Source: Hedera helix (Eukaryota; Streptophyta; Magnoliopsida; Apiales; Araliaceae). From it: 64,000 bases of DNA. The position numbers were made by a program, and so were the translations under genes. Shown piece after piece: positions 1 through 12,629 of this stretch. The notes beneath the pieces are model-generated. The model was not told the origin of the DNA, searched no databases, and saw only the letters and a program-made list of their open reading frames with translations. The first letter of the stretch is position 1, and each line of letters starts with the position of its first letter. The stretch spans positions 37,431,023-37,495,022 of the forward strand of contig OX359273.1 of assembly GCA_947179155.2 (NCBI GenBank), given 5' to 3'.

Positions 1-744
1 AATTCATCAATTTAACATATAAAATATGACGTGGCATGCGCAGTCTTTTAACAGGCTTGGACGGAAAATTCAATTTTTGTAAAAAAATTACACTACAGTG
101 ATGCGATTGTAAAAAAAATCAGTTCAGTGAAGCATATGTAAATTGGTGTTCAGTATAGTGGAAAAAAAGTGATTTAACCCAACATAAATGATAGCCACGA
201 GTATTAAAATATGCAAGCAAGTAACAAATAGAATATAAACTAAATAATATGAGAAGGAAAAAGGTTATAAGCAATGTCGATCAATCCAACCTTTATCTGA
301 TATGTCTAATAAGTGCCCGACTCACGCCGTGACAATGATACATTAAAATATAACTATTTGCTTTACCAAAGTGGCCAAAATGCAAGAGCATAGGACTGTT
401 GGCTGCCGCTGTTCACTCAACAGTGCCATTAAAACTCAAAATATTGTACCATTGAGTAACAATTATTTTCTAGAATAATAACATTGAAAGCAGTACAAGA
501 TATGATGCCTGTAAAATATGTTTACTTTATTCAGACGGTAGAACTCATAGCCAAGAGAATAGCCAGTATAATTTAGTTTCAAACACTAAGATATGATGCT
601 TTCTTTATTCTGCAAACAATTTTGATTGTGATGCCAGTAGTCGTAATCTTGTAACTTCTACTAGCAAATGTGATGATTGCATTATTTTCCTTTAAAAGTG
701 TCACCAGTGAGTACTATATGAAGAGAAAGCACGGCATAGAGTAC

Positions 745-3700
745 CTTTCGATAAATCTCCTCCTGCCAATCTCCACCATTTGCATTTCCAGTCTGAGCTG
801 TGGAATCTAAAGTAGCTACAGGAGTAAAAAAAATTATTTATTATCTACAAGAGAATCTGTTCATTATAACTTAGCAAAAAAATATAAAATCTAGCATAAC
901 TGAACTTTTCCTATCAAAAGGGAAAAGATTTGCAGGCACTAGATTATGCAGCTGCTATGCCAGGGGTAAAAGTTGTCAACCAAACTTTCAGGGCTTGTTT
1001 GGTATGCAGGAATCAAGAGAATGAGAATCTCTTCCTATTTTGATAAACTTCGGTATTTGTTATGCATAATTGTAGGTAGAAAATTCCCATATGGCGTGAA
1101 TATCTCATTTCAGAGGGTGGCAATCTTTTCTTGCACCCCTCTAAAATTTAGTTTAGAAAAAACATAAAAGCTCAGTTCAGTTGCTATAAAATTCAGATTC
1201 CTAAACAATATTGCTGATATACCCCCAAACACTTCACAGAAATTTATCAAAAACTTCATGACCAAGTATCTCATTACTCGTTACTCATCATTCAAAGCTA
1301 TCTTTTGGGACTTCCAAAAGGATGGGTAGAGTCAGGTTGACATAGGAGCAGGATTTAAAAGAGGCATGTTCTAACACTATTTTGGGCTCTGTTTAGATTA
1401 TCAAGTTCGTTTAGGTAACAGATCGAGCTCGAACATGGATGGCTCAAGTCATCATCCCATCAGCTAGCTCTTTTGATAATTACCCAAAAGACTTGTTTGA
1501 TACATTTTATTTTATTTATATTATATCTTATTATTCTTATATATATTCTACATGACATATTCACATGCAATTATTTTTGCATAAAAAATGGTATATACTT
1601 CGTACTTTAAATATAAATATAAATAAGATAAAAGGAATATATAACAGAAAAGGAATACAAAGGGAGTATATTATAATTTCTGCTCTTCTCTAAAACCTAG
1701 AAAAATAATATAGAATAAAAATTTCAAACATGGCTAGAGATAAGGTCGAATTCGAACATATGAGGAGAGGCTCTTCTCGGGCTCAAGCAAAGATTTCTAC
1801 TTAGAGCAAAGCTAAAAAATGACTCGGTTAAAACCCAAACATCCACCCTGGGGAGGCAGAGACATGCCCTCTTCTATTTATAAGGTAGCTTTAAGACACT
1901 AAGTTTCTCATATACAAATAAATGAAAGAAAATTTATCGAAATAAGTTCCAAAAGCTTATTTGTCACATCAAAAGTTTGTGCAAATATTGTCTAGTGTTA
2001 TACACACTGATGCTGCCACTAATCTAATACTAATGATGTTTGTGCAACTCCGCTTAGCCAATTGATTCTAGTTGCCACAAAACCACTATCCCATATTCAT
2101 ATATAAAGTTTTAAGAATAAAGCTGCACTTAGTTATTCTCCTAAAATTTGATCTTCTATAGCTTAGCCAAATGATTCTAGTTGCCACAAAACCACTATCC
2201 CATATTCATATATAAAGTTTTAAGAACAAAGCTGCACTTAGTTATTCTCCTAAAATTTGATCTTCTATAGCTTAGCCAAATGATTCTAGTTGCCACAAAA
2301 CCACTATCCCATATTCATATATAAAATTTTAAGAACAAAGCTGCACTTAGTTATTCTCCTAAAATTTGATCTTCTATAGCATGTAAATGCTATAACTTGA
2401 ATTAAAATATCATACTTAAACACAATTTGCAAGATTGAATGAAATTGGAGGGGGACAGGAAAGGATGAAATAGGCAAGCTACCAGAGCACAACATGTGTG
2501 TGAGAGGCAGCGTGTGTGCCTGAGAGAGAGTGAGACAGTGAGAGGGCGAGGGTGAGAGATAGCAAGAGAGGGATCAATAAACTTTGAAGAGAGAGTAACA
2601 GAAATTAATATAAGTTTCTGACCGACATAAATCTAAAGGGAACCATGAAAGTTGCCGGATTTGTCTCGCAACTACTTGCTTTATTTACACAACTAAAAAG
2701 ACATTAAAATTCTTTGTCAGTAAAACAAATTCTGTATTTTGAAACAAAAATATGCACAAAATAGTCCAAATGTGCCCTAGAAACTATATCATTTGAGAAT
2801 CTCTAGCCATCTCTTGCACTTATTCTGACAAATAGTCAACACTTGAACAAAAGTAGATTAATAAAATACTAAAGCTACTCAGACCGAGAGAAAATTAATT
2901 AATCGTACTTTCACACCCAATTTGCGACTCTGGTTCATCTAATTGAAATTGGAGGAAACTTAAGCTATGTTAGAGTGATTATCAAAATGATGAAACACAT
3001 ATTAAAGAAGCTCTATGAAATCGCATATTAAATACGCTTATTACATGTGGAGAAATACGTACTTGATGAAGCCTCTCTTTGGGATTGAAAAAGCTGCTTC
3101 TGCTGATCGATTACGTTCTGCTGCTGAAGCAAGGTACCTGGTGTTTGGAGCCTCTGCTGCATAACACGTTGTAATGGATTTGGCTGCTGCTGCAGACCTA
3201 GCTGCTGTTGCAACTGTCCTGGCTGTGATTGTAGCTGTGACATCATTTGCTGTTGTGACTGCGGACCTTGGCTGGGCAACAAATTTGACATCATTTGCTG
3301 CTGTGACTGCTGTTGTGACTGCTGACCTTGGCTAGGCAACAAATTCAACATGCTTTGCTGAGGTTGCTGCAGTGGAACCTTAGATTGTTGTAGCATGTGT
3401 GCAGAATGCTGATTATTTGGCATGATAGAGCAACCATATTGAGTTCCTAGCAATTGATGGTGCTGCTGCTGCTGAAGCCCAGCAACACTACTTTGAGGGC
3501 CCAACTGCTGCTGATTCATATTTGGAAGGTTGTTTTGCAAACCCATCAACTGCTGCTGTTGCTGGTTGGAAAGTTTATTTTGTTGACCTAGCAACCTCTG
3601 TTGTTGCTGCTGCATGTCAGGAATATTGTTTTGTTGCCCAATTAGCTGGGATTGTTGCGCATTTGTAGCATTTGACAGCTGCCCGACAAGATGTTGCTGC

Positions 3701-4540
3701 TGCTGTTGTTGCTGTTGCTGCTGCGAAGGCAGTATTGCTTGTTACTGCAAAGGTGTCTGCTGTTGATGAATATCCGCAGCCTGTTGCTGCTGTCTTTGTT
3801 GCCTGAGGACTGATTGTGGATGTTGCTGAAGCGCAGATTGTGTTGATTGCTGAGCAGAAGATTGCTGATTCTGTTGAAGGTTAGTAAGTGGAGTCGATTG
3901 CATCATACCAGGTTGCATAACAGATTGCTGAGAAGAATGCAACTGATTTGGCTGTAATAGATTCTGCTGCTGCTGCTGCTGTTGTTGCTGCTGGATGTGA
4001 GATTGCATTTGAGAGTGTGACATATTTCCCTGCTGGAACTTCTGCTTCATTAGCTGGGTTTGTAAATGCTGCTGATAATGATACTGCTGGGGATTCTGGG
4101 ATTGCTGATGTTGCTGTTCAGGAACACCCTGTTGTTGCCTCCCCTGCTGCATCTGCCTCTGAGAATTGGCAAAAATATTGGAAGGTACCCCTTGTCCAAT
4201 GGCATTTGCTACAGAGTTCTGTGAAACCCCAGAAATGTTTTGTATGTTCAGCAAGTTGGAATTCTGGGTAACAACATTTGGCATGGCGGTCTGTGCTAAA
4301 CTGCTGACTGGGGGCAATGAAGAAGTTAAACTAGCAGATCCTTGCACACCAACTGAGGCAATATTATTGGGAATGTTCTGGAGTAGTAGTTGTTGACCTG
4401 ATTGAGAATGATTATTTGAAACCGGAATAGGAAGAGGTGGCCCTTGGATGCTCTGAGAGGCTATTCATAAACAGAGAGAGAGAGAGATGAAGTAAACAAC
4501 CAAGTAATGGGATCAGAACTGAAAGCACAAACACAAACAT

Positions 4541-4586
<46 letters not shown>

Positions 4587-4796
4587 TACTTGCATATAAG
4601 TATATAAGCTTCTATTTTTATCTAAGCAAAAAAATATATATATATTTTCTACAGATCACAAAAACCAGAGGAAAGAGAACACAACAGGGGGAAATTTCAT
4701 GGCGAAAATTCAAACTCTTCAATAGGAGGAAATAAAATTCAGTTCAAAAAGGCATATAGGTCGGATGTTTCCCATGTGCATCAATGCATGTCACCA

Positions 4797-4828
<32 letters not shown>

Positions 4829-7800
4829 GTGGCTGGAAGGGATAATAGAAGTGAAAACTACAATTCAGAATTTATTTTCCTTTTTCAAGCCTTCATGCCA
4901 ACTTTAGTACTTTTCCAGTCTTGATATATTAGTCATTTTATGAGTATTGTCAATAAAAGAAACACGAGGGAGAGTGAAAACTTCAAAATGAACCTGACCA
5001 AATCTTCAAATAAACATTGTACATGTACAATCAGAATGTCAGACTAAATTTTTACAACAAATTCTACAACATGTTACGTTAGCAAATATATTAAATGTTA
5101 AATTTGCAACCCTTTTAAGTAGATATTGTTAGCGTAATAATTAGAGATAACTGCGAATTACCAATTAAATTATATTTCCATAACTAATTATTCAGTTAAC
5201 AACAATTGAACTCCCAATTCTTATCCTATATCCTATTTTCTCCCACTCAGTTAAGTTTTTTCTAAATAACTTCATAGTTATTATGACTTCTTAGTTGCTA
5301 AAATGGACTACATGTCTCTCTATATATATATATATATTTTTCCTATCCAAAATTTCTCCCTTCCCCTATCTCTATATAAGTTTTCTCTGCCTATTCTACA
5401 AATTATTCTGCTAGTCAATCTAATATCGTATGGTAAGCACTCATACCACACTAAATAACTAACATTGACTCGTTATTTTATCATAACTGATTTTAATAGC
5501 TTTTATTGCTTAACAGATGTATTCTTTCAACTTCATGACCAAGTTTTCTTTCTTTCTGATCACTGGTTATAATAACCAAGGTTTTAAAAACCGGACCGGC
5601 AGTTCAACCGGTTAAAACTGGAACCGATCCGCGTTTCGATCCAGATTGGACCATTTAACCAGTTTTCACCAAAAACCGGTAAAACCAAGTGAACCGGAGG
5701 TCAAACAGCTTGACCCAAACCGGTCACTGGTTCACAGGTTTGACCGATTTAAGATTTATAGATATAAAAAAAAAGATTGGGGCTTCCTTCTCAATTCTCG
5801 CCTAATTTTATTTCGCAGTTTCTCTCTCTCACCACCATTAGTTTATCTCTCGCTTCTTTGACTCTCATCGCCATCATCTCTCGCTTCGACAATGCAGTTT
5901 TGGTACTAAAACGGATTCGCAAGGTAATTATGATCTCATTTCGAATAATTTAATGTCTCATTCATTCAATTCCATGTTAATTGCTTATTCTGTTGTTAAT
6001 TTTATTATATTTGTTTCTAATCGGATTTGATGTTGTATGTAATTATGCATCCTTGTTCGTGATTAGCTTAATGAATCTGTTATTTTTTTATTTTATTTTT
6101 TTGTGTTGTTAGTTATAGATTTTCAGATCCATTGGCATTGCTTAATATGGTGTTGGATCTTGATCCATGTTGATTATTTAGGGGCATTTAGTTTTCATTA
6201 CTCATAGTCCGGTGTGTAAGTGTGTTCATGAATCATGATTGATCAGGACAAATTAGTTCCCCTGATCTTGCTTCCATCTTGATATATAAATCAGTTAGCC
6301 AAGAAAAGCTATATTTGCTTTTATAAATCCTTGTGTTATTGAATTGGAAAATTAAAAATTTAAGCTAAATTTTTCTCCAATTTCATTTTCACTCTGCAAA
6401 TTTGCCATTCGTCAATGGTTTATGGTGTTTCTCATCAAATGATTTCTAGATTTCCTAAAGTGTGTAAAAAATTGTGATTTGGAATTGGTTAATTTGTGTT
6501 TAATTTTATCACTTTTGAGTTATGAGCATGATTTAATATCTTTCTTTTCATATAGATTTAGTATTTATTTGAATTGTATAAAGTAAGCATTATACAAATA
6601 TATTTAGTTTTTTTTTTATATAGATAAATTGATTAATTTTACATATTTACTAAATATTATACATAATATATAATAATAACTAATATATTTATTATTTATT
6701 ACATATTAATAACATTACTGGGTTAATAACGATTCGACCGCTGGTTAAACCAGTAATCCATCCACCAGGGACCGATCCGGGTCTGAAAACCTTGCTAATA
6801 ACTGAACAACAACATCCTCATTTTAGATTGTAAAAATTCACGGTCTAGAACTAATGATCAGATCATAAGTCTCAGCCCTAGAAGATATAATTATTCTCAA
6901 TCTCTGTCTCACTTCGACTTAACTAGGGCTGTAAACGGATATATACAGATCCGGATACAGTGATATCCGTATCCATATCCGAAAAACTAATGCTCTATCC
7001 GTATTAATATCCGATATTTGTCGGATTTTAAAAATATTATCCGTATTCGTTATTTGAAATAATATTCGAATACTGATAATATCCGTTACTGATTATTTTA
7101 TTCGAATGGAATATTCGGGTATCCGAATTCGTTTATCAATTACCTAATAAACAATTTATTCAAATTATTTACAAAAATTAAAAGAAAAAATTGAATAATT
7201 ACTCATTACCATTTAAAGTTTGTCAAGCATGTTATCATCGATCATAAAAATAAATCAAAATTTAAATATCTTAAATAAAGTATCAAATTAACAGCATTTT
7301 CAATGAAAGTTTATCATCCACTCTTGTTCTCGCACGTAAATTTTGAAAATAAAATATTTATAACAAACTAATAACTATAATTTTGTTCTTGTAGCATATA
7401 ATATATATACACACACACATATACAAGTTATTCGAATATGAATTCAGAATACGAATATCGGTCCGTCAGATATATTTACGGTCAGATGTTAATACGAATA
7501 TGCGTATATCCGTATTTGTATCAATTTATTTACGGATACCTTAAAATCAAATACGGATATATCCGTTTTGTTTCGAATACGAATAAAATCCAATTTTTTT
7601 CGAATACAGATGCGGACGGATACGAATTTTCTGGTTACCATTTATAGCACTAGACTTAACTATATAAACATATAACTAGAATTGGTCAAGGCTTTGAGCC
7701 TTCAATATTTAGCCCAGTGAAAGTTGGGCCGTTTTGGCTCGACCCGCGGGCTAATTTTTTTTTTACTATTATTATTATTGTTTGATATTGTTGACAAAAA

Positions 7801-10800
7801 AAAATGTTAACTTAAAAAATGAATCAAGTAGAGAATTATGAAGAATATAATAATAAATTCTAACATGTGATCTTGAATAATAATACAAAAAAATATTATG
7901 AATATAATATATATCACCTTTAGTCTTTCTTTTACTCTCTTATCTTTAAAATTAATATTATATACATTTATCGATTAATTAAATACAAGATTAGTTACAT
8001 TTTAATATATATAACTAAAAAATGTCTATAAAATTATTAATTGTTTTATTTTATTTACTAATTATTTTAAATGATTATATAAAAATTATGTGTAATAATT
8101 GTAAATAATTAGAGTTAATATTTATTTTAAATTATGTGTTATAGTTGTAAATATATATAAAAAAAACTTAAAAAATAAATAAATTATAAAATACTAAAAT
8201 GGCCCGCAGCTCGTCCCGGCCACGGGCTTCATTTTTCCAGCCCACAAAAAACTGGGTCATATTGGCCCACCAACGGCCCGGCCCGTTTGCCACCTCTATA
8301 TATAACCATTTGCTTTAGCCAGTTTTTATAACATCTAGTCCTCTGGGGTAGACCAATGGCATTTTGTAATGCATTATTAGTCCGGAAATTAGGATTTAAA
8401 ATATAATTGTATAACTTGCAATATTTGTCTCTATCCCTGATCAACGTATTTAAACGCTAGATCCTCTTAGACTCTCACGTCATTTTAACTTTCAAGATAA
8501 GGAATTTTGCTTGGTCCTTGATACACTCATAACCAATGATAATCTCCGGAGATGCAAATCCTATCAACCTTACTTGACAAAAGATGAAATTTTATTAATA
8601 AAAAAGGCAGAAAACAACAAAGAATAGGAGGGCAAGACCACCCTGACCAGACATCGGACTAGTGAAAACCAAGACAAAAAGAGCATTTAAAAAAGAATAG
8701 CCCTCCACTATCTTAACTGATTTTAATAGCTTTAATCGCTTAACAGAGCTATTCTTTCGACTTCATAAGAAAGATCTTCGATCTTCTGATTACTGGTTTT
8801 AATAACTAGACAACAACATCAACATTTCAAATGCCAATGATTCACGTCTAGAACTAATTATCCAGATCATAAGTCTCAGCCCTAGAAGCTATACGTATCC
8901 TCAATCCATTTGTCTCATTTTGACTTTACCTAGCTAGTATTTTACATCTTGTAGTCCTTTTGGGTCACCAGACCTAGACTAACGACACTTCGCGACGTGT
9001 TATCTGTCTGGAATCTATGATTTATAACAAAAAAGTAACTTAAGATATTTGTCTCTATCTCTGATCAATGAATCTAAACACTAGATCCTCTTACACTCTC
9101 AGGTCTTTCTAACTTTCAACACAAGGAATTTCACTTGGTCCTTGATACACTCATGACTCAACACCAATTATAATCTTCAGGAATGCAAATCCTACCATCC
9201 TTTTTGATAGAAGAAGAAAATTTATTAGCAGAAAATCAAGAAGACAAAAAGAACAGGGGGACAAGAAGTCCACCCTCACCAGACTAACGAAAAACTAGAC
9301 AAAAAGAGCACTCAAAAAAGTACAGCCTACAGTCTCTACAAAGATCACTAGGTGCCTTTAAAGGTCCTTAAGCAGAAATCAATGCAAGGAAACAACCCTC
9401 AAACTCAACAAATAAAAAGATAAGTAGCTCGTTCTAGACAACCGAACATTACACCGATTCTAAATTTCGCATAAACCGATAAAAAACCAACTTTGATAGA
9501 ATTTTTACACCCTTATTTCCTCCAAAACCCTCAAAAGTGAATTAACAACATAGCTTCCACCAAAATACAACACACCAAAGATAGAGTTTCACATATCCTA
9601 AGCAACAAGACATGCAAAAATAAATGAACATGAGCCTCATTGCTCTGACAAAATGAAGAAACCTATTATATTACTTCCTTACAGTCTTATGACAAAATTA
9701 ATCAAGTCAAGAAAAAGAAATATATATAAAATGTTTAGAAGCTGAAAAGAAATGACTATGAAAAATAAGATAGCATTTTTCACTCACCATATATTATAGC
9801 ACAGACAATATGTACAAAGCAATAGTGGAAATAGAGATGGAAGACAAGACATTAGCATACAAGCGTGTACAAGCACATTGCACAGCCATGGTATTACCTG
9901 GATCTGTTTGATTTTGGCCATTTCCAGTAGGGTTGGACTGCAAAGAATTGGGCATATGATTTTTTGTCTCCATTGTCAGCATCTTTAAAGTTATTTTCCT
10001 CGCATAATCAGGCTGCAATTTAATAATACAAATATACAATTTACGACAAGTTGAAACACAAATATGGCTAAGGATTTAGGGACAAACTTTTACTAGAATA
10101 CAGAAAATATACATACAGAAAAAACAACCGATAATGAACAAATGAATTGCAACATTCATATTAAACAAGAAATTTTTCAATGACTTAAAACCTGACTTGT
10201 TGCAGCTGTATAAATCGTTTCTTCAAATCTCACAGCAATTTTATTAAGTTCTTGGAGTCCCTCTTGTCCAGAGAAGGGAAGATGTATCTTCAAAGTGTCC
10301 ATTCTACAAATGAAACATTAAATTTTAAATGGTTATCGACTATGCAGGGATGAAAATAAATTGACATTTAATGTTTAAGAGAAATTTACTACCTCATACA
10401 TATATGGCTCATTTCATTTTATTTTATTGTTTTTCTAGAAAAAAAAGAAGACAATTTTATTAGAAGACGAGAGAACTAACCAAGAAGGACAAGGACTCTT
10501 CCACCAAATAATAGAAGTGGAAAAAAGATATAAAATCCTAGACGAAGTGGACAACCAATATATATGGAGATCCGGCATGGAAACTCCTATTTAAACCCCA
10601 AATACCAGCACCCAAAGAGAAGCAAGGGATGACAACCACCCATATCTATTTGCCAAACCCATTTGAATAAGTGTGTGCTTTTACCCTTTTACCAAGTCCT
10701 CTATGGAGAGGGGGGTTGATCCCATGACCAAATGGTTATGGAGGTAGCTTTAAACCAACAACTCCCCATTCAGGAACTCTCACATGCATAAACCAGTTAT

Positions 10801-11470
10801 CAAACCTTCAGTTATATCATCTAGTTTTATCTTTTCTTTTTACTTGTGAAAATGTGCATTCCTTTTACTGATGCAATTTAACTGTGATATTTTTTTGTAA
10901 CCTCTTGTAAATATCTATCTTCCTTAAAAAAACATTTTATCTATCTCAGTTTGGTAGTGAAGCCTACCTTTACAGGGGCTAAAATTCAATGCAATAGTAA
11001 CCACCAAAAAAATTGGATCTGCAAATATATTATGCACAAATTTCCATTATTCTTACATGAGCTTCTTCTTGCCAGATGTGGAATAAATGCAAGCCGAGGA
11101 TCAGGGTGGCAGCATTGGCTATGACCCACCCTTCCCGCAGCGAAAGCAGGAGTTCAATTCTCAACACCCCCATCCCCCATATATAATGTGTACCAAGTTC
11201 TTAATGATACCAAAAAAAAAGTCATTAATAAAGTACAGCCACCAACTTTTTATCAATGTCAAACTAAGTACACCCTAAAGAAGAGGACAACAAATGGTCA
11301 TATCATTAATTTCTGAAATTTCTATGTTTATGACTTATGAAAATAAATGGTCATAAAACTTACATTTTGTTGACAATCCTTTGTCGTGAATCTGCTTGCA
11401 GCTGACTCCTCCAGTCGCCCGTGTCTATCGATGGTTCACCAACTTGAGTAGGCCTCCAGTTGTTATCCAT
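745..11470 (-). CDS. MED15A: Mediator of RNA polymerase II transcription subunit 15 (MED15a-like), 5' part
   Basis: Exons, in transcript order: 11470-11364, 10303-10192, 10012-9898, 4460-3063, 815-745. All junctions are GT-AG and phases agree throughout; the gene runs out of the window on the left. MED15 is a Mediator tail subunit in the nucleus that binds activators through its KIX domain. The start MDNNWRP is the plant MED15a start, and residues about 15-85 form the KIX domain (DTGDWR, NKIMDTLK, HLPFSG, RFEE, KITLKMLTMETK). Exon 4 codes for a Gln-rich region, as in the family. Exon 5 (LDSTAQTGNANGGDWQEEIY) matches the conserved block after the Q-rich part. Codon 351 is an in-frame TAA (3742-3744), while the frame stays open and family-like for 226 codons before and after it, up to the end of exon 4. 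So this is either a recent nonsense allele or pseudogene, or a sequence error. Identity is recalled from the Arabidopsis family member, not searched. Confidence 0.88.
2053..2380. repeat. Three-copy 109-bp tandem repeat in a MED15 intron
   Basis: GTTGCCACAAAACCACTATC recurs at 2071, 2180 and 2289, an exact 109-bp period. Each unit ends in a TTGATCTTCTATAGC block. The copies differ by only a few bases (for example AATTGATT against AAATGATT, AAGAATAAAG against AAGAACAAAG). It is non-coding and lies in the intron between the Q-rich exon and exon 5. Confidence 0.9.
3742..3744 (-). other. In-frame TAA stop inside the MED15 Q-rich exon
   Basis: Counting from the acceptor at 4461-4462 (one base is carried over from exon 3), complete codons start at 4458, and 3744-3742 is codon-aligned TAA. 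Codons before it read CCT TTG CAG and codons after it read CAA GCA ATA CTG, and the frame then stays open to the exon end at 3063. One C-to-T change from CAA (Gln) would produce it. A GTAAC donor-like sequence overlaps the stop, but the AG dinucleotides in the CAG codons that follow end at codon position 3. Splicing to those would shift the frame, so an intron is a poor explanation. Confidence 0.85.
4546..4582. repeat. AT dinucleotide microsatellite
   Basis: An uninterrupted AT run of about 36 bases in the long MED15 intron, just upstream of the Q-rich exon. Confidence 0.9.
4798..4825 (+). repeat. 28-base G homopolymer
   Basis: Twenty-eight consecutive G on the plus strand, so a C tract on the MED15 sense strand. 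It lies in an intron. Such a tract is prone to length error in sequencing and to real length polymorphism. Confidence 0.9.
5577..6794. mobile_element. Non-autonomous hAT element (AAGGTTTT...CCGG type)
   Basis: The left end is CAAGGTTTTAAAAACCGGAC and the right end, inverted, is CAAGGTTTTCAGACCCGGAT. Inner CCGGTT/GGTTAAAC-rich arms continue the inverted symmetry. The flanking 8-mers are ATAATAAC (5569-5576) and CTAATAAC (6795-6802), a 7/8 match that fits an hAT target duplication. The interior is AT-rich with a CT-rich tract near 5,810-5,880 and codes for nothing recognisable. The paralogous site near 8,795-8,805 is empty. Confidence 0.75.
6924..7652. mobile_element. Non-autonomous hAT element
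   Basis: The ends are TAGGGCTGTAAA and, inverted, TAGTGCTATAAA. A perfect 8-bp target duplication GACTTAAC flanks it (6916-6923 and 7653-7660). The sub-terminal arms hold many ATCCGTAT/ATACGGAT motifs in opposite orientations. No transposase is visible. It is 729 bp long, in the long MED15 intron. Confidence 0.85.
7677..8298. mobile_element. Non-autonomous hAT element (GGCAAACGGGCC type)
   Basis: The right end, inverted, is TAGAGGTGGCAAACGGGCCG, a common plant hAT terminus. The left end is TAGAATTGGTCAAGG. The flanking 8-mers are CATATAAC (7669-7676) and TATATAAC (8299-8306), a 7/8 match. GGCCCG/CGGGCC-rich arms surround an AT-rich centre. It starts only 24 bases after the end of the previous hAT element. 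Confidence 0.8.
11090..11220 (+). mobile_element. Possible tRNA-derived SINE
   Basis: The stretch holds an A-box-like GTGGCAGCATTGG (about 11,105) and a B-box-like GAGTTCAATTCTC (about 11,151), spaced as in Pol III promoters. It ends in TACC followed by an A9 run. It lies in MED15 intron 1. No clear target duplication was seen, so this rests on the box spacing and the 3' end only. Confidence 0.45.
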
Positions 11471-12629
11471 CACCTACCAAAAAGAATCATCAGGGTACAT
11501 TTTCACAAAGAAGACAGCTATAATAAATCGAATAAAAGAAATTATATACTCAACTAAAAGGAGTAATCCTTGGCTGGTTATGTCTGACTTGACATAATTC
11601 ATACTATTATAATACGTACCAAATAATTTTGACAATATAGCCCATGCTTAAATAGAATAAGGAAATTTTCACGGATACCTTGAGGATTGGCCTTATGAAA
11701 TTGACTTGCCTCAAATTTGAAAAATAAGAATAGACCTCAATTGAGTTTTTCTTTCATCAAATTTCATCCAACCATTCATAACGTAATTTTACTTCGTTGA
11801 CTATCTATTTCTTGATTTAATAGAACTGAAATTAGTTGAAAAAACAAGGAAATTAACTACGGTAAATAAAAAAATTAGGAACAAAGGAAAAACTACAGAC
11901 AGAAGCTTGGGTCTCTCACAGCTCTATGTTTGATTCTAGACTCTCTACATTAACAACAACCGCCATTATAGTTGCCCCTAATTAAACTTCCATATCCATT
12001 GTTAACCGCTGCCAAACCACCAGGATCAACATCCCTGCAAGCTTTACCACCTCACTACTAAATACTGCTCGCATCACCTTCACTCCTAAGTCGCTTTTTT
12101 ACATTACACTTAATAGAATGACAACCTGAGCTCCCCCAACACAACCAAAACCACGGACATCAAAGACCGACCTCCACAAACATTTATGCACCCCCACCAT
12201 CAACCACCCATCACCATAATCCCAACACTAGAAAGCACAGGGCCCTGGTTTAATTTCATAACAACCATCCTTCAATGTCAAAATATTCATCCTTTTTCAA
12301 CAATTCGTTGACACATAAAGACACACATATATGCATCTATGGTTGAAAGAAAAAAAATCAATGTGTTATAGCAATTGCTCAGTTTTGCAATTGCTCAGTT
12401 TTGATTTTCACTGAAAAGGTGCCCCTGAAACCAAGGGATAGGGGAGGCATCAAAATTCACAATCTAACATTCAAGCACCTCTAAATATGCGCGCATGTGC
12501 TCACTCTGTCACTGCATGGGTGAGTGATTTTCTTTTAAATTACTTAACAATAACTAGGATAGAAAGATGTCTATAATAAGTGAACCCTCTCAATTGCAAA
12601 TTTATTTCAAAGATCCGCAATATTGAGAA

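Larger units (their letters stand above)
5490..9345. repeat. Tandem duplication (about 0.6 kb) in a MED15 intron
   Basis: The first copy is 5490-8705 including its three hAT insertions, and the second is about 8715-9345. Shared blocks, in order: AACTGATTTTAATAGCTTT; GCTTAACAGA; AACAACAACATC; GATCATAAGTCTCAGCCCTA; CTAGATCCTCTTA.ACTCTCA; TTGGTCCTTGATACACTCAT; ATGCAAATCCTA; and GACAAAAAGAGCA. With the three hAT elements removed, the first copy is about as long as the second. Confidence 0.8.

Noticed and set aside
3742..3745. An intron that would remove the MED15 stop
   Set aside because: The GTAAC donor overlaps the stop, but nearby AG acceptors in CAG codons would shift the frame, and the intervening sequence keeps coding glutamine.
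3948..4396. Plus-strand frames across the Q-rich exon
   Set aside because: They are antisense shadows of CAG/CAA codons in MED15.
5646..5861. 71-codon frame starting MDHLTSFHQ
   Set aside because: It lies inside the terminal arm of an hAT element and shows no transposase similarity.
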